A stretch of 64,000 nucleotides of DNA from Pseudochelatococcus contaminans (GTDB lineage: Bacteria > Pseudomonadota > Alphaproteobacteria > Rhizobiales > Beijerinckiaceae), in NCBI RefSeq assembly GCF_014195635.1, contig NZ_JACICC010000001.1, positions 310,001-374,000 on the forward strand, written 5' to 3'. The position numbers were made by a program, and so were the translations under genes. The notes under the pieces were generated by a model. It had not been told where the DNA came from. It saw nothing but the letters and a program-made list of their open reading frames with translations, and searched no databases. Positions 31,369-43,670 of the stretch are shown here, in pieces. The first letter of the stretch is position 1, and each line of letters starts with the position of its first letter.

Positions 31369-32388
31369 TTAGCTGACGTATGAGGCAAGATAGGCGCGCA
31401 GCCCGTCTTCGTCATCAAAGGCCAGTGACACCGGCACAACCGCCACGGAGGCGCGTAGCGCCGGGGCAGCGGTGAGGGTGGAAAGGCGCACGGCGTCCTT
31501 TTCCGTCGTCACCGGCAGCAGACCCTTGAGTTCGGCCTCATGCTCGATGGCCGCTATCTGGCCGGGCGTGAATGGCATGTGGTCTCCAAAGGCTTTGGTG
31601 GCCACCACCTCGGCGCCGATATCCGTCAGCATATCGAAGAATTTCTGCGGCCGTCCTATCCCTGCGAAGGCGAACACGCGCTCGCCGCGCACGAGGCGCG
31701 CGGCATCCGCATCCGGCTCCAGCCGTGCCGTGAATACGGTTTTGCCCACAGCGCGGCCTGCCTTGACCACGGCGTCGCCGCATGCGCCTTCGCCGATGAC
31801 GATCAGCGCATCCACATACGGCAACTGCCGCGCGAGCGGCGCTCTAAGCGGCCCGGCAGGCAGGCACAAACCGTTTCCGATGCCGGTCTCGCCATCGACC
31901 ACAGCGAAGGTCAGCGCTTTTTTCAATGCCGGATTTTGCAGGCCATCGTCCATGATGAAGACATCGGCGGGGACGCCCGCATCCAGCAGCGCCTGCGCAC
32001 CTGCGCGGCGGTCGCGTGCTACGGCTACCGGCGCGTGGCGGGCCAGCAGAAGCGCTTCGTCACCGATATCGACGTGCGTGAGGGTGATCTCAGCCTCTTC
32101 GCTTTCACCGACCAGCACCGGCCCGCGCAGTCGGCCGCCATAGCCGCGCGTGAGAAAAGCGGGCGCGACGCCCATATCCTGCAAGCGCTCGGCGATGGCG
32201 ATGGCTGTCGGCGTCTTGCCTGCTCCGCCAGCGGTGAAGTTGCCGACGCAGATCACCGGCCGGCCCGGGGGCTGCCCCGGCCGCCGCATACGATGGGCCG
32301 TGATCGAGCCATAAAGCAGCCCGAACGGCTTCAGGAGCCGTGCAATGAAGAGAGGCGGATCTGGCCACCAGAATGCAGGAGCACGCAC
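31369..32388 (-). CDS. lpxK: Tetraacyldisaccharide 4'-kinase
   Basis: Phosphorylates the 4' position of the lipid A precursor at the inner membrane. It has 339 residues from a GTG start (RAPAFWWPDPP, typical for the group). The P-loop is VGNFTAGGAGKTPTAIAI, followed by LTRGYGGRL and the DDGLQNPALKK motif. It is the last gene of the minus-strand run DUF4170, DUF374, waaA, lpxK. Confidence 0.95.
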   Translation of the reverse strand: MRAPAFWWPDPPLFIARLLKPFGLLYGSITAHRMRRPGQPPGRPVICVGNFTAGGAGKTPTAIAIAERLQDMGVAPAFLTRGYGGRLRGPVLVGESEEAEITLTHVDIGDEALLLARHAPVAVARDRRAGAQALLDAGVPADVFIMDDGLQNPALKKALTFAVVDGETGIGNGLCLPAGPLRAPLARQLPYVDALIVIGEGACGDAVVKAGRAVGKTVFTARLEPDADAARLVRGERVFAFAGIGRPQKFFDMLTDIGAEVVATKAFGDHMPFTPGQIAAIEHEAELKGLLPVTTEKDAVRLSTLTAAPALRASVAVVPVSLAFDDEDGLRAYLASYVS

Positions 32389-32581
32389 GGCAACATCCTC
32401 AGGGATATAAAAATTCGGGACAGGACACCATCACCGGCAAGACGTGTATCGGCTATCCGAAGACCGGCAGCATTGAAATTCAGTATTCCCCCTCCCGGTT
32501 CCCGTCAGATCTTTCACGTTCCGATATTGGAGACCGGAAAATCGATAATCTGGCAATGAAGCGAGCTGGACGTAAAATGCC

Positions 32582-33889
32582 TTAACCACCGCTCAGGTGC
32601 ATATGCATGACGTATGGTGTGATCGCCTGCATCGTGCGGTCCACCGCGCCGCCCAACGAAACCGTGGTCTGCGCCGCCGCGCGCGCCATCGCCCTGGCGT
32701 GGGCGGGCTCTTCGAACAGTGCATGGACCGCCCCCGCCAGCGTGCGCGAATCGCTCACCGGGCATGCACCGGAAATGCCGTCGCCGTTGGGGGTGTCGAG
32801 CGCCTGATAAACGTTAGTGAAATTATGCACATGCGGGCCGTGGATAATGGTCGCACCGAGCTTTGCCGGCTCGATGGGGTTCTGTCCGCCGCGTGGCACC
32901 AGCGATCCGCCGATAAAGGCCAGAGGTGCGAGCCGGTAGAACAGTCCAAGTTCGCCGATCGTATCGCCGATGTGAACATCGTCGCCGCGCGAGGGCAAAT
33001 CGCCGAGCGAGCGCAGGCTGGAGGCCAGCCCGGCCGCGCTGGCGATACCCGCGATCTCCGGCCCGCGTTCCGGGTGGCGCGGAACGATGATCGTCAGCAG
33101 GCCGGGATGCTCGCGCATCAGCATGCGGTGTGCGCGCAACACGAGGTCTTCCTCACCCGAATGTGTGCTCGCGGCCAGCCAGACCGGCCGCTCCCCGATC
33201 ATCGCGGAAAGGGTGGCGACGGTTGCCGGGTTGGCCGGTGGGGCAGGGGCATCATACTTGATGTTGCCCGCCACGACCACGCGTGGAGCGCCAAGCCGCT
33301 CCAGCCGTTCGCCATCGGCTTCCGACTGGGCAAGGCAGAGGTCAAACAGCCGCAGCACACCGCTTGCCGTCTTGGGAACCCGCTGCCAACGCCTGAAGGA
33401 TCGCTCAGACATCCGGGCGTTCAACAGCAGCGCCGGTATTTCCCGCCGCCGGATCTCGGCCAGAGCATTGGGCCATATTTCCGATTCGGCGATGAGCACG
33501 AGGTCGGGCTGCCAATGGTCGAGAAACCGGCGCATGAAGCGCATCACATCCAGCGGAACGAACTGGTGCAGTGCGCGCGTTGGCAACCGCTCGGCCAGCA
33601 TCCGTGCGGACGTCACCGTGCCGGATGTGACGAGAACCGTGAAGCCCTGCCGTGTCAACCGCTCGACGATGGGCAGCAGGGAGATTGTTTCTCCCACGCT
33701 TGCTCCATGCATCCACGCCAGCCGCCCCGGCGGGCGCTCGCGCCCTGGATAACCGCGCCGTTCGCCACCGCGCGTCCTGTCCTCCTTGCCCTTGCGCATC
33801 CGCCATGCCAGCAGGCCGCCGATAAAGGGCGTAAGCGCGCTCGTACCGAGGCGATAGACGGTCAGAGGCCAGGGAAGGGAATGGTTCAT
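32582..33889 (-). CDS. waaA: 3-deoxy-D-manno-octulosonic acid (Kdo) transferase
   Basis: Adds Kdo to lipid IVA at the inner membrane. The start at ATG 33889 (MNHSLPWPLTVYRLGTSAL) gives 435 residues with an N-terminal membrane anchor. The GT30 signature is seen in WMHGASVGETISLLPIVERL, AESEIWPNALAEIRRREIPALLLNARMSERS and the later FIGGSLVPRGGQNPIEPA. 193 bases separate it from lpxK. No defects. Confidence 0.95.
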   Translation of the reverse strand: MNHSLPWPLTVYRLGTSALTPFIGGLLAWRMRKGKEDRTRGGERRGYPGRERPPGRLAWMHGASVGETISLLPIVERLTRQGFTVLVTSGTVTSARMLAERLPTRALHQFVPLDVMRFMRRFLDHWQPDLVLIAESEIWPNALAEIRRREIPALLLNARMSERSFRRWQRVPKTASGVLRLFDLCLAQSEADGERLERLGAPRVVVAGNIKYDAPAPPANPATVATLSAMIGERPVWLAASTHSGEEDLVLRAHRMLMREHPGLLTIIVPRHPERGPEIAGIASAAGLASSLRSLGDLPSRGDDVHIGDTIGELGLFYRLAPLAFIGGSLVPRGGQNPIEPAKLGATIIHGPHVHNFTNVYQALDTPNGDGISGACPVSDSRTLAGAVHALFEEPAHARAMARAAAQTTVSLGGAVDRTMQAITPYVMHMHLSGG

Positions 33890-33944
33890 GATGGGCAGGC
33901 TGCTTCGCTGAAAGGAGTGACCCTGAAAAACATGATCAACTGCC

Positions 33945-34751
33945 TCACGTCTCTGGCGGGGAGGGTACTTGGGTCGGCGGTTTGGCCGAACGCGACTTGG
34001 CCGAACGTGACTTGGCCGAACGTGACTTGGCCGAACGCGACGCGCTCCCTCCGGGATCGACCGCACCCACCAAGGAATACGCCCGCTCATGCACGGCGTC
34101 CAGAGCCTGCCCCGTGCTGATGCGCACAGCTTCGAGCGTGTCGTCGTCTGCGTCGGCGGGCACGAAAAGCGGCTCCCCGACCACCATCGCGATTCGCCCG
34201 AAAGGCAGGCCGATGGAGGCGTTGTCCCAGCTTTTGAAGTCGATTCGCCGGCTGGATACCACGGCCACCGGCACGATGGGCCTGCCGGAAAGCCGGGCAA
34301 GCAAAACGATGCCCTGGCCGCATTGGCGCGACACCTTGGGCACGTCCGCCGTCAGCACGACGAGTTCACCGTCCGCCAGCGCCCGCAGAAGACCACGCAG
34401 CGCTGCTACGCCACCCTTCTCGTGCATGCGCGCCCGCGCCCGTGCGCCCGAACCGCGAATCGGCCGGATGCCAAGGCGTTGCAGCGCCAGCGCATTGAAC
34501 TCGCCGTCACCGCTGCGCGACACAAGCGCTGCCGCAGGGTCTTGCGGTCGCCGCGCGAACGGCACCATGAAATGCTGACCATGCCACATGGCCACGATGA
34601 CGGGCATCACCTGCCCGGCCTTCTCGTAAAGATCGGCTGGCTCCGTCACCACTACGCTGGTGGCGCGCACGAGGCGCAAATATCCCGCCAGCAACGCACC
34701 GAGCGTTGCCTGCACAGGGCGCGAGCGTGTGATCCGTTTCAGAAGGGCCAT
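33945..34751 (-). CDS. DUF374 lysophospholipid acyltransferase-family protein
   Basis: A 268-residue acyltransferase-like protein. Visible are an N-terminal hydrophobic helix, VIVAMWHGQHFMVPFA (the His of the HX4D-type site is replaced by WHGQH), LVSRSGDGE, IRGSGARARA, and ADVPKVSRQCGQGIVLLARLSG. The family sits with Kdo/lipid A genes but its reaction is not established. The C-terminus carries four RSAKS-type pentapeptides encoded by 15-base tandem repeats, a basic tail not needed for the fold. Confidence 0.87.
   Translation of the reverse strand: MALLKRITRSRPVQATLGALLAGYLRLVRATSVVVTEPADLYEKAGQVMPVIVAMWHGQHFMVPFARRPQDPAAALVSRSGDGEFNALALQRLGIRPIRGSGARARARMHEKGGVAALRGLLRALADGELVVLTADVPKVSRQCGQGIVLLARLSGRPIVPVAVVSSRRIDFKSWDNASIGLPFGRIAMVVGEPLFVPADADDDTLEAVRISTGQALDAVHERAYSLVGAVDPGGSASRSAKSRSAKSRSAKSRSAKPPTQVPSPPET
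33982..34041 (-). repeat. Four 15-bp tandem units in the DUF374 gene tail
   Basis: ttggccgaacgcgac, two copies of ttggccgaacgtgac, then ttggccgaacgcgac, back to back. Read on the coding strand they give four basic pentapeptides at the protein C-terminus. There are no spacers, so this is not a CRISPR array. Confidence 0.95.
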
Positions 34752-34776
34752 GATGGCAGCGGGACCGGAATGATCG

Positions 34777-35019
34777 TCAGGCCGTTGCGTCCGGATCAAG
34801 CAGCCGGTGAAGATGCACGACGAAATAGCGGACATGGGCATTGTCGACGCTCGACTGCGCCTTGGCCTTCCAGGCCGCGTGCGCGGAAGCGTAATTCGGG
34901 AAAATGCCCACGATGTCGAGCTTGCTGAGATCACGGAACTCGGAACCGTCGATGTCGGTGAGTTCGCCGCCGAAGACAAGATGCAGAAGCTGTTTGGAGG
35001 ATTCCGGCATTTGTGTCAC
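34777..35019 (-). CDS. DUF4170 domain protein
   Basis: An 80-residue soluble protein of unknown function. LLHLVFGGELTDIDG, DLDIVGIFPNY-like segment (LDIVGIFPNYASAHAAWKAKAQ) and the end YFVVHLHRLLDPD identify the family. It is the first gene of the lipid A/Kdo run and ends 25 bases before the acyltransferase start. The constant neighbourhood suggests a supporting role in envelope lipid synthesis, which is inference only. Confidence 0.85.
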   Translation of the reverse strand: MTQMPESSKQLLHLVFGGELTDIDGSEFRDLSKLDIVGIFPNYASAHAAWKAKAQSSVDNAHVRYFVVHLHRLLDPDATA

Positions 35020-35425
35020 TCCGTCGTTTGCGGGACGAGGGTTGCGAAGGGGCGATAACCCGGCAACCGGCCAGTTTCCGGAGAGTTTTCCAAAAACGGG
35101 TGCCGGGCATCATGCCGGATGCTGATGTATTGCATCAATTCCACGCTAAAGGGAACAGGATTACACGCCAACGGCAATGCTATGCGCGCAATTGACACCG
35201 CTGCCGCTGTTTATTCCTGTGCATGTCCGGATCTAGCGCACCCAGATGCCGCATCTTGCGCGGAAAGTCTTGAGGCGGTTCGTTCTCAGGCAGATGCACA
35301 CACTGTGTGCGTTGACACGTGCGCGTTCTTGCGCGCATGTTGCGCAATACTGCCGATGAGATTATGCAGTGTATTCGTTTTTCTGGCCGCACGCTAGTGC
35401 CGCCGTGCTGTCGAGGTGATGCCGC
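35020..35425. other. 406-base gap between DUF4170 and gshA starts
   Basis: The gap must hold the divergent promoters of the lipid A run and gshA. TTGACA occurs at 35192-35197 and 35312-35317, but no good -10 lies at the right distance from either. No gene, RNA fold or repeat is recognised. Confidence 0.5.
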
Positions 35426-36796
35426 ATGGCGCGCGATTCATCCGATCCGACGCCGATCGGATCGCATCGGGAACTGGTGGATCATCTCGCGCGCGGCTGC
35501 CGTCCCGCGCATGAATGGCGCCTCGGCACGGAACACGAGAAAATCCCTTTCTACCGCAGCAACCACGCACCTGTGCCTTATGCAGGCGACAGCGGTATTC
35601 GCGCCCTTCTCGAAGGGCTTGCCGCGCGCACCGGCTGGCAGACCATTACTGAAGAGGGCCTGCCCATTGGTCTCTTCGACGATGTCGGCGGGGGAGCTGT
35701 GTCGCTGGAACCCGGCGGCCAGTTCGAGTTGTCCGGGGCGCCGCTGCGCTCAGTTCATGAAACGCGCGACGAACTTTTCCGCCATTTGACGGATGTAAAG
35801 GCCGTTGCCGAGTCGCTGGGCATCGGCTTTCTCACGCTGGGTGAGAGCCCGCTGTGGACGCGGGCGCAGACGCCTGTCATGCCCAAGGGGCGCTACCGCA
35901 TCATGATGGACTACATGCCGCGCGTCGGGCAGCTGGGTCTGGACATGATGTTCCGCACCACGACCGTTCAGGTCAATCTGGATTTCTCCAGCGAGGCGGA
36001 CATGGTGAAGAAGCTGCGCGTCAGCCTTGCCCTGCAGCCGCTGGCAACTGCATTGTTTGCCAACTCGCCTTTCACCGATGGGCGTCCGAACGGCTTGCTT
36101 TCCGCGCGCTCGGAAATATGGCGCGACACCGATGCCGACCGCACGGGCATGCTGGCCTTCGCTTTCGAGGACGGCATGGGCTTCGAGCGCTATGTCGACT
36201 GGGTGCTTGATGTACCGACCTACTTCGTCAAGCGCGGCGATAGATATCACGATGTCGCGGGCCGCTCGTTCCGCGACCTGCTGGATGGTCGTATGCCGGG
36301 GCTTGAGGGCGAACGCGCCACGCTTTCGGACTGGTCGAATCACCTGTCCACCGTCTTCCCGGAAGTCCGGCTGAAGCAGTTTCTGGAAATGCGCGGCGCA
36401 GATGCCGGACCTGCGCCCATGCTGCTGGCGCTGCCGGCATTCTGGGTTGGGCTGCTGTACGACAGCAATGCACTTGATGCTGCGTGGGATCTCGTCCGCG
36501 ACTGGACCGAAGCCGATCGCCAGTCGCTGCGTGATGCCGTGCCGCGCGAGGGCCTGGCGGCAACGATTCGCGGGCGGCCATTGCGCGAGCTGGGGCGGGA
36601 GGTGCTGGCGCTGGCAAGAGCGGGGCTTTCCGCCCGTGCGCTTATTGATAACGCCGGTGACAACGAGAGCCGCTATCTCGACCCGCTCGATATCATCGTT
36701 GCAAGCGGGCGCACTCAGGCCGAGGACTTGCTGGCCCTGTGGAACGGGCGCTGGGACCATTCGGTCGAGCCGGCTTTCGAGGAATGCGTATTCTGA
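35426..36796 (+). CDS. gshA: Glutamate-cysteine ligase
   Basis: First step of glutathione synthesis. The 456-residue protein belongs to the plant/alphaproteobacterial class, not the E. coli one. Signatures are WRLGTEHEKIPF, the SLEPGGQFELSGAPLRSVHET segment (Glu and Gln at the active site), KGRYRIMMDYMPRVGQLGLDMM, and TTVQVNLDFSSEADM. It converges with radC, with 7 bases between stops. gshB is not in the window. Confidence 0.94.
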   Translation: MARDSSDPTPIGSHRELVDHLARGCRPAHEWRLGTEHEKIPFYRSNHAPVPYAGDSGIRALLEGLAARTGWQTITEEGLPIGLFDDVGGGAVSLEPGGQFELSGAPLRSVHETRDELFRHLTDVKAVAESLGIGFLTLGESPLWTRAQTPVMPKGRYRIMMDYMPRVGQLGLDMMFRTTTVQVNLDFSSEADMVKKLRVSLALQPLATALFANSPFTDGRPNGLLSARSEIWRDTDADRTGMLAFAFEDGMGFERYVDWVLDVPTYFVKRGDRYHDVAGRSFRDLLDGRMPGLEGERATLSDWSNHLSTVFPEVRLKQFLEMRGADAGPAPMLLALPAFWVGLLYDSNALDAAWDLVRDWTEADRQSLRDAVPREGLAATIRGRPLRELGREVLALARAGLSARALIDNAGDNESRYLDPLDIIVASGRTQAEDLLALWNGRWDHSVEPAFEECVF

Positions 36797-36803
36797 CGCA
36801 GCG

Positions 36804-37502
36804 CTATATGACGCCGAGGCCGCGCAGGCTGGCGTGTCCCTTGCGACCGACGATGACGTGATCGTGCACCTCGATGCCGAACGGCGTCGCGATGTCGACG
36901 ATCTCCCGCGTCATGCGAATATCCGCCGATGACGGCGCCGGGTCGCCGGACGGATGATTGTGGACCAATATCATCGCGCTGGCAGATAGCTCCAGAGCCC
37001 GCTTCACCACCTCGCGCGGGTAGACGGGCGTGTGGTCGATCGTGCCGGTTTGCTGTACTTCGTCGGCAATGAGTTGGTTGCGCTTGTCCAGAAACAGTAC
37101 GCGGAAGTGTTCCTTGTCGGCGAAGGCCATGCTCGCACGGCAGTAGTCGAGCACGGACGTCCATGAGTCCAGCACCGACCGCCCCGCGATGGCTCCGCGC
37201 GTCATACGGACGGCGGCAGCTTCGATCAGCTTGATATCGGCTATCACGCCCGCGCCAATGCCATCCACTTCTGCCAGCAAGGTTTCCGGCGCGGCGATCA
37301 CTTCCGCGAAACTGCCGAAGCGACGGATCAAGTCCTTTGCCAGCGGCTTGACATCGCGCCGGGGAATGGCGCGGAAGAGCACCAGCTCCAGCAGTTCGTA
37401 ATCGGCCAGGGCTTCCGCGCCGGCTTCGCGAAAGCGTGCGCGCAGCCTTTCGCGGTGACCGTGATAATGCGGGGCGTCGTCGGATTTGTCTTGTCCGGTC
37501 AT
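36804..37502 (-). CDS. radC: RadC-family JAB/MPN-domain protein
   Basis: A 232-residue protein from ATG 37502, preceded by GGAG; a GTG at 37538 adds 12 residues. The N-terminal HhH-like part ([39 protein letters not shown]) is followed by the JAMM metalloprotease-like domain with [14 protein letters not shown] (His-x-His ... Ser ... Asp) intact. Despite the name, a role in DNA repair is not established for the family. It follows map in the same direction. Confidence 0.92.
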   Translation of the reverse strand: MTGQDKSDDAPHYHGHRERLRARFREAGAEALADYELLELVLFRAIPRRDVKPLAKDLIRRFGSFAEVIAAPETLLAEVDGIGAGVIADIKLIEAAAVRMTRGAIAGRSVLDSWTSVLDYCRASMAFADKEHFRVLFLDKRNQLIADEVQQTGTIDHTPVYPREVVKRALELSASAMILVHNHPSGDPAPSSADIRMTREIVDIATPFGIEVHDHVIVGRKGHASLRGLGVI

Positions 37503-37673
37503 GGGATCATGCTCCGATCCACCATCCGCACCGCCCACTGCATCCGCACCATCGATGTCATTGTCCCATCAGGTCGTATCCCCGCTCCAACGGAGCCGGG
37601 ATGTTCGCCGCATTCTTGATTGAAAGTGGATTCCGGAAGCCGTGCTCCAGCCGTCCATGAGGGCGGCCGGAGG

Positions 37674-38501
37674 TCAGCCTTCCGTGGAAAACGGCGGATG
37701 GTACAGGCCGGCGGGGGAGAACGTGAAGACCTCGCAGCCGTCTTCGGTCACGCCGAGGGTGTGCTCGAACTGGGCGGTGAGGGAGCGATCTCGCGTCACG
37801 GCGGTCCAACCGTCCGCCAGCACTTTCACATGCGGGCGACCGAGGTTGATCATGGGCTCGATGGTGAAAATCATGCCGGGTTGCAGCGGCGTGCCTTCCC
37901 CGCGACGCCCGTAATGCAACACGCTCGGGGCCTCGTGGAACGAGCGGCCAACGCCATGGCCGCAGAAATCGCGCACCACGGAGCAGCGTTCCCCCTCGGC
38001 ATATTCCTGAATGGCTGCGCCGATGTCGCCCAACGTCGCGCCAGGTTTCACCGCGGCGATGCCACGCATCAGGCACTCGTACGTGACCTCGACGAGCCGT
38101 TGGGCCTTGCGTGATACTTCGCCGACGAAATACATGCGATTCGAGTCGCCGTACCAACCGTCCACGACGAATGTGACGTCAACGTTGACGATATCGCCTT
38201 CCTTCAACGGCTTGTCGTTGGGCTGGCCGTGGCAGACCACATGATTGATGGAGGTGCAGCAAGAATAACGGTAGCCGCGATAAAGCAGCGTCGCCGCCAG
38301 ATAGCCGCGCTCTTCCCCATAATTGAACACGAACGCGTCGATTTCCGCCGTTGTCACGCCCGGCCGAATGATATCGTTGAGCTTGTCGAGACAATCCGCA
38401 GCTGCCTGGCCGGCCTTGCGCATGGCATCGAAGGCGTCCGGCCCGTAGATGATGATGTCGTGAGACCGGCGCGAAACCGTGGCAGCATCGAATTCGTTCA
38501 T
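37674..38501 (-). CDS. map: Methionine aminopeptidase, type I
   Basis: Removes the initiator methionine. It has 275 residues from ATG 38501. The metal ligands are in place: VDVTFVVDGWYGDSNRMY (two Asp), CGHGVGRSFHEAP (His), FTIEPMI (Glu) and AQFEHTLGV (Glu). NHVVCHGQPNDKPL holds the substrate His. It precedes radC by 171 bases. Confidence 0.96.
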   Translation of the reverse strand: MNEFDAATVSRRSHDIIIYGPDAFDAMRKAGQAAADCLDKLNDIIRPGVTTAEIDAFVFNYGEERGYLAATLLYRGYRYSCCTSINHVVCHGQPNDKPLKEGDIVNVDVTFVVDGWYGDSNRMYFVGEVSRKAQRLVEVTYECLMRGIAAVKPGATLGDIGAAIQEYAEGERCSVVRDFCGHGVGRSFHEAPSVLHYGRRGEGTPLQPGMIFTIEPMINLGRPHVKVLADGWTAVTRDRSLTAQFEHTLGVTEDGCEVFTFSPAGLYHPPFSTEG

Positions 38502-38654
38502 GAGAAAACCGTCAAGACTCCCTAAAAGCAGGACTACCAATTTAAGCCAGACTGCTCAGCATGCAAGCTTTATGACGATACGACTATCGACGATTCACTT
38601 ATGCATGCAGGACAGGACTGGCGTCCGCGCGCCGGGGCGTGTAATGATTCTGAT

Positions 38655-39509
38655 ATGGTGACAGACGTGATTGCCCAAGCCCTGCCTGCGGAAGTGGCGC
38701 CCTTCGGCGCACACGCACCCTCGCGCTTTGTGCGTGCGGCGCTGTCGCTGACTGGCAAGTTACCTGATACATGGTCAGGCCGGCGTGTGGCTTTCTTCTT
38801 GCGCAACCTTGTGCTGCGCAGTCTCGCCGGAAAGCCGCTGGACATCGAGGCGCTTGGCGCGAAAATGCGTATCAAGCCGTACAATAATATTTCCGAAAAG
38901 AAGGTGCTGTTCACGCCGCAATATTTCGATGCGGAGGAACTCGCCATCCTGCGCCGTTACATCACCGATGATTTTGTCTTTATCGATGTTGGCGCAAACG
39001 CAGGGTTCTATGCGCTGCACGCGGCGGCGCATGCACGTGGCCGGGCGCGTATCGTTGCTGTCGAACCGCAGCCCGAGATCTTCGACCGGCTGGTATGGAA
39101 CATCGGCGTCAACCGTTTCGGCACCGTCAAAGCCATTGCATGTGCTCTTGCAGACCGTGCCGGCGAGGTGACACTGTTTCTTGATCCCGCGAACATCGGG
39201 CAGGCCAGCATCAGGATCGTCGGCTCCGCCAACGCGCCCACCTTGCGCGTGCCGGCCAAGACCATGCTGGATATCATCCGCGAAGAACGCTTCAACCACG
39301 TTGATGCCGTCAAGCTCGACGTGCAGGGGGCGGAGGATCTCATTCTTGAGCCGTTCCTCGCCACGGCTCCGACAGCGTTGCTGCCGCGTCTTGTCATTCT
39401 GGAAAACAGCGAAAGCCGCTGGCAGACGGATCTGCACGCACTGCTGAGAAGCCACGGTTACAGCGAGATTACGCGCACACGCCTCAATGCGGTTTACGCG
39501 CTGGCGTGA
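38655..39509 (+). CDS. FkbM-family SAM-dependent methyltransferase
   Basis: A class I methyltransferase of 284 residues from ATG 38655; an ATG at 38601 would add 18, and neither has a strong ribosome site. The SAM-binding region is [18 protein letters not shown], followed by [14 protein letters not shown] and, at the acceptor end, [20 protein letters not shown]. The substrate is unknown; FkbM relatives often methylate sugars or polyketides. It is inserted on the plus strand between map and sfsA and overlaps the sfsA 3' end by 16 bases. No polysaccharide genes are nearby. Confidence 0.85.
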   Translation: MVTDVIAQALPAEVAPFGAHAPSRFVRAALSLTGKLPDTWSGRRVAFFLRNLVLRSLAGKPLDIEALGAKMRIKPYNNISEKKVLFTPQYFDAEELAILRRYITDDFVFIDVGANAGFYALHAAAHARGRARIVAVEPQPEIFDRLVWNIGVNRFGTVKAIACALADRAGEVTLFLDPANIGQASIRIVGSANAPTLRVPAKTMLDIIREERFNHVDAVKLDVQGAEDLILEPFLATAPTALLPRLVILENSESRWQTDLHALLRSHGYSEITRTRLNAVYALA

Positions 39510-40246
39510 CCGACAACGGGCACCGCGCCTGCAATCGTAATGCTGGCAGCGTCCGAGTCATTACCTGGGTTCACCCGGCACGTGTAGGCAATACTCTCGA
39601 CACCGCGCGCTGCGGCGCGTGCATGGGCGGCGGCATAGGCGGGATCGATGTCGGCAGCGAGACCGAACGTTTCCGCCGGCATCTGGATGACGAACAGCAT
39701 GACTGCCCGTCCTCCGCCTTCGACGACATCCCCGAGTTCCTCAAGATGCCGCGCACCACGTGCCGTAACCGAATCGGGAAACTCCGCCAGCCCCGGGCGG
39801 CGCATGAGATGAACGTTCTTCACCTCTACGTAGCAGGGCGGGCGATCCGACGCTTCGAGTAGAAGATCGACCCGGCTCGCCGTGCCATAGCGGCCATCGC
39901 CATAACGCACCTCTCTCCGCAGCGAGGTGTAGCCTGCCAGTTCCGGAATAGCGCCAAGATCGATGGCTTCTGCGGCGATCGTGTTGGGATGGGCGGTGTT
40001 GATGCCGACAATGTGCGAAACGCCGCCAAAATCAGCCTCGACCATCTCCCACGATAGCGGCAGTTTGCGCTTCTTGTTGGCCGAACGAGACAGCCAGACG
40101 CGATTGCCGGGAGCGGTCAATCCGAGCATCGCACCCGGATTGGCACAATGGGCGGTAACGATCTCACCGCCCAGTTCGATATCCGCCAGAAACCGTTTGT
40201 AGCGGCGAACAAGCCATCCTTCGATCAGCGGTTCGGCAAATCGCAT
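39494..40246 (-). CDS. sfsA: Sugar fermentation stimulation protein SfsA
   Basis: A 250-residue member of the SfsA family, named for an overexpression effect on maltose use in E. coli and proposed to be a nuclease-fold or DNA-binding protein. Signatures are [41 protein letters not shown] (N-terminal OB part), [29 protein letters not shown] and CRVNPG. The function is not firmly known. The 3' end overlaps the convergent methyltransferase gene. Confidence 0.93.
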   Translation of the reverse strand: MRFAEPLIEGWLVRRYKRFLADIELGGEIVTAHCANPGAMLGLTAPGNRVWLSRSANKKRKLPLSWEMVEADFGGVSHIVGINTAHPNTIAAEAIDLGAIPELAGYTSLRREVRYGDGRYGTASRVDLLLEASDRPPCYVEVKNVHLMRRPGLAEFPDSVTARGARHLEELGDVVEGGGRAVMLFVIQMPAETFGLAADIDPAYAAAHARAAARGVESIAYTCRVNPGNDSDAASITIAGAVPVVGHASA

Positions 40247-40262
40247 GCTGCGGAACCGCTAA

Positions 40263-42626
<2,364 letters not shown>

Positions 42627-42842
42627 TGTATTCCGTTAAACAGGCGCCGGGGACGGAAGCATCATCCCGCACAGCGGCGCAGGGCGTGTCAGCCCGACCG
42701 AAGATGGGGAACACCCCGCATCCTTCCGCGGACCATAAAAGTTTCCGCTTTATTGTCAACGAATACGCCGGCCTGCGTCCACGTTCCGCGGGCCCCGGAT
42801 CGATTTTCCTGATAGCTGATGAATTTCGATCACGCTTTGCCG

Positions 42843-43670
42843 TCACGCCCGGGTGGTTGCGGCCTCGCCGAACAGCAGGGCGCGGGTTGCGGCCTCCACG
42901 TCGTCGTGTCGCATCAGGCTCTCACCCACGAGGAACGTATCGATGCCGGATGCTTGCAGCCGCACGATGTCCGCGTGGGCGAAGATGCCGCTTTCGCCGA
43001 CGACGATTCTATCATCCGGCACCTGCTGCGCCAGCGTCTCGCTGACTTCCAGCGAGGTTTCGAAAGTCCGCAGATTGCGGTTGTTGATGCCCACGAGCGG
43101 GGTGTCGAGCGCAAGGGCGCGTTCAAGCTCTTGCGCATCGTGCACCTCGACCAGCACGTCGATGCCAAGGTCGCGGGCCGTCGCTGCAAGCAGTGCGGCT
43201 GTTGCGTCGTCGACAGCGGCGAGAATGATCAGGATGCAGTCCGCGCCCCAGGCGCGTGCTTCGAAGACCTGATAGGGCTCGTAGAGAAAGTCCTTGCGCA
43301 GGACCGGCAGGCTGCAAGCCTCGCGCGCTGCTGTCAGATAGGCCGGCTCCCCCTGAAACGAGGGCGCGTCAGTGAGGACAGAGAGGCACGTCGCACCGCC
43401 AGCCGCGTAGGCGCGGGCGAGGGCAGGCGGGTCGAAATCCGCCCGGATCAGCCCCTTGGAGGGACTGGCTTTCTTGATTTCAGCGATCAGCGCCGGCCGC
43501 CCGTCTTCCAGGTGGCGCGCGATGGCGGCGGTGAAGCCGCGTGGCGCGGGGGCTGCGGCGGCACGGCGCTCGATCTCCGCCTGCGGCACGGCTTCCCGGG
43601 CGGCGGCGATTTCGGCGCGTTTATAATGCTCGATCCGGGCGAGGATGTCGCTCTTGTTGCTGTCGCTCAT
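42843..43670 (-). CDS. trpC: Indole-3-glycerol phosphate synthase
   Basis: Closes the indole ring in tryptophan synthesis. The 275-residue TIM barrel shows [21 protein letters not shown] (catalytic Lys), [54 protein letters not shown] and [11 protein letters not shown], with [10 protein letters not shown] near the end. It is mono-functional, not fused to TrpF. ATG overlaps the trpD stop in an ATGA arrangement. Confidence 0.96.
   Translation of the reverse strand: MSDSNKSDILARIEHYKRAEIAAAREAVPQAEIERRAAAAPAPRGFTAAIARHLEDGRPALIAEIKKASPSKGLIRADFDPPALARAYAAGGATCLSVLTDAPSFQGEPAYLTAAREACSLPVLRKDFLYEPYQVFEARAWGADCILIILAAVDDATAALLAATARDLGIDVLVEVHDAQELERALALDTPLVGINNRNLRTFETSLEVSETLAQQVPDDRIVVGESGIFAHADIVRLQASGIDTFLVGESLMRHDDVEAATRALLFGEAATTRA

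Noticed and set aside
33982-34041. Possible CRISPR-like repeat
   Set aside because: The 15-base units are directly adjacent without spacers and lie inside a coding region.
35192-35317. Two TTGACA boxes upstream of gshA as promoters
   Set aside because: Neither has an acceptable -10 at 16-19 bases, so no promoter is called.
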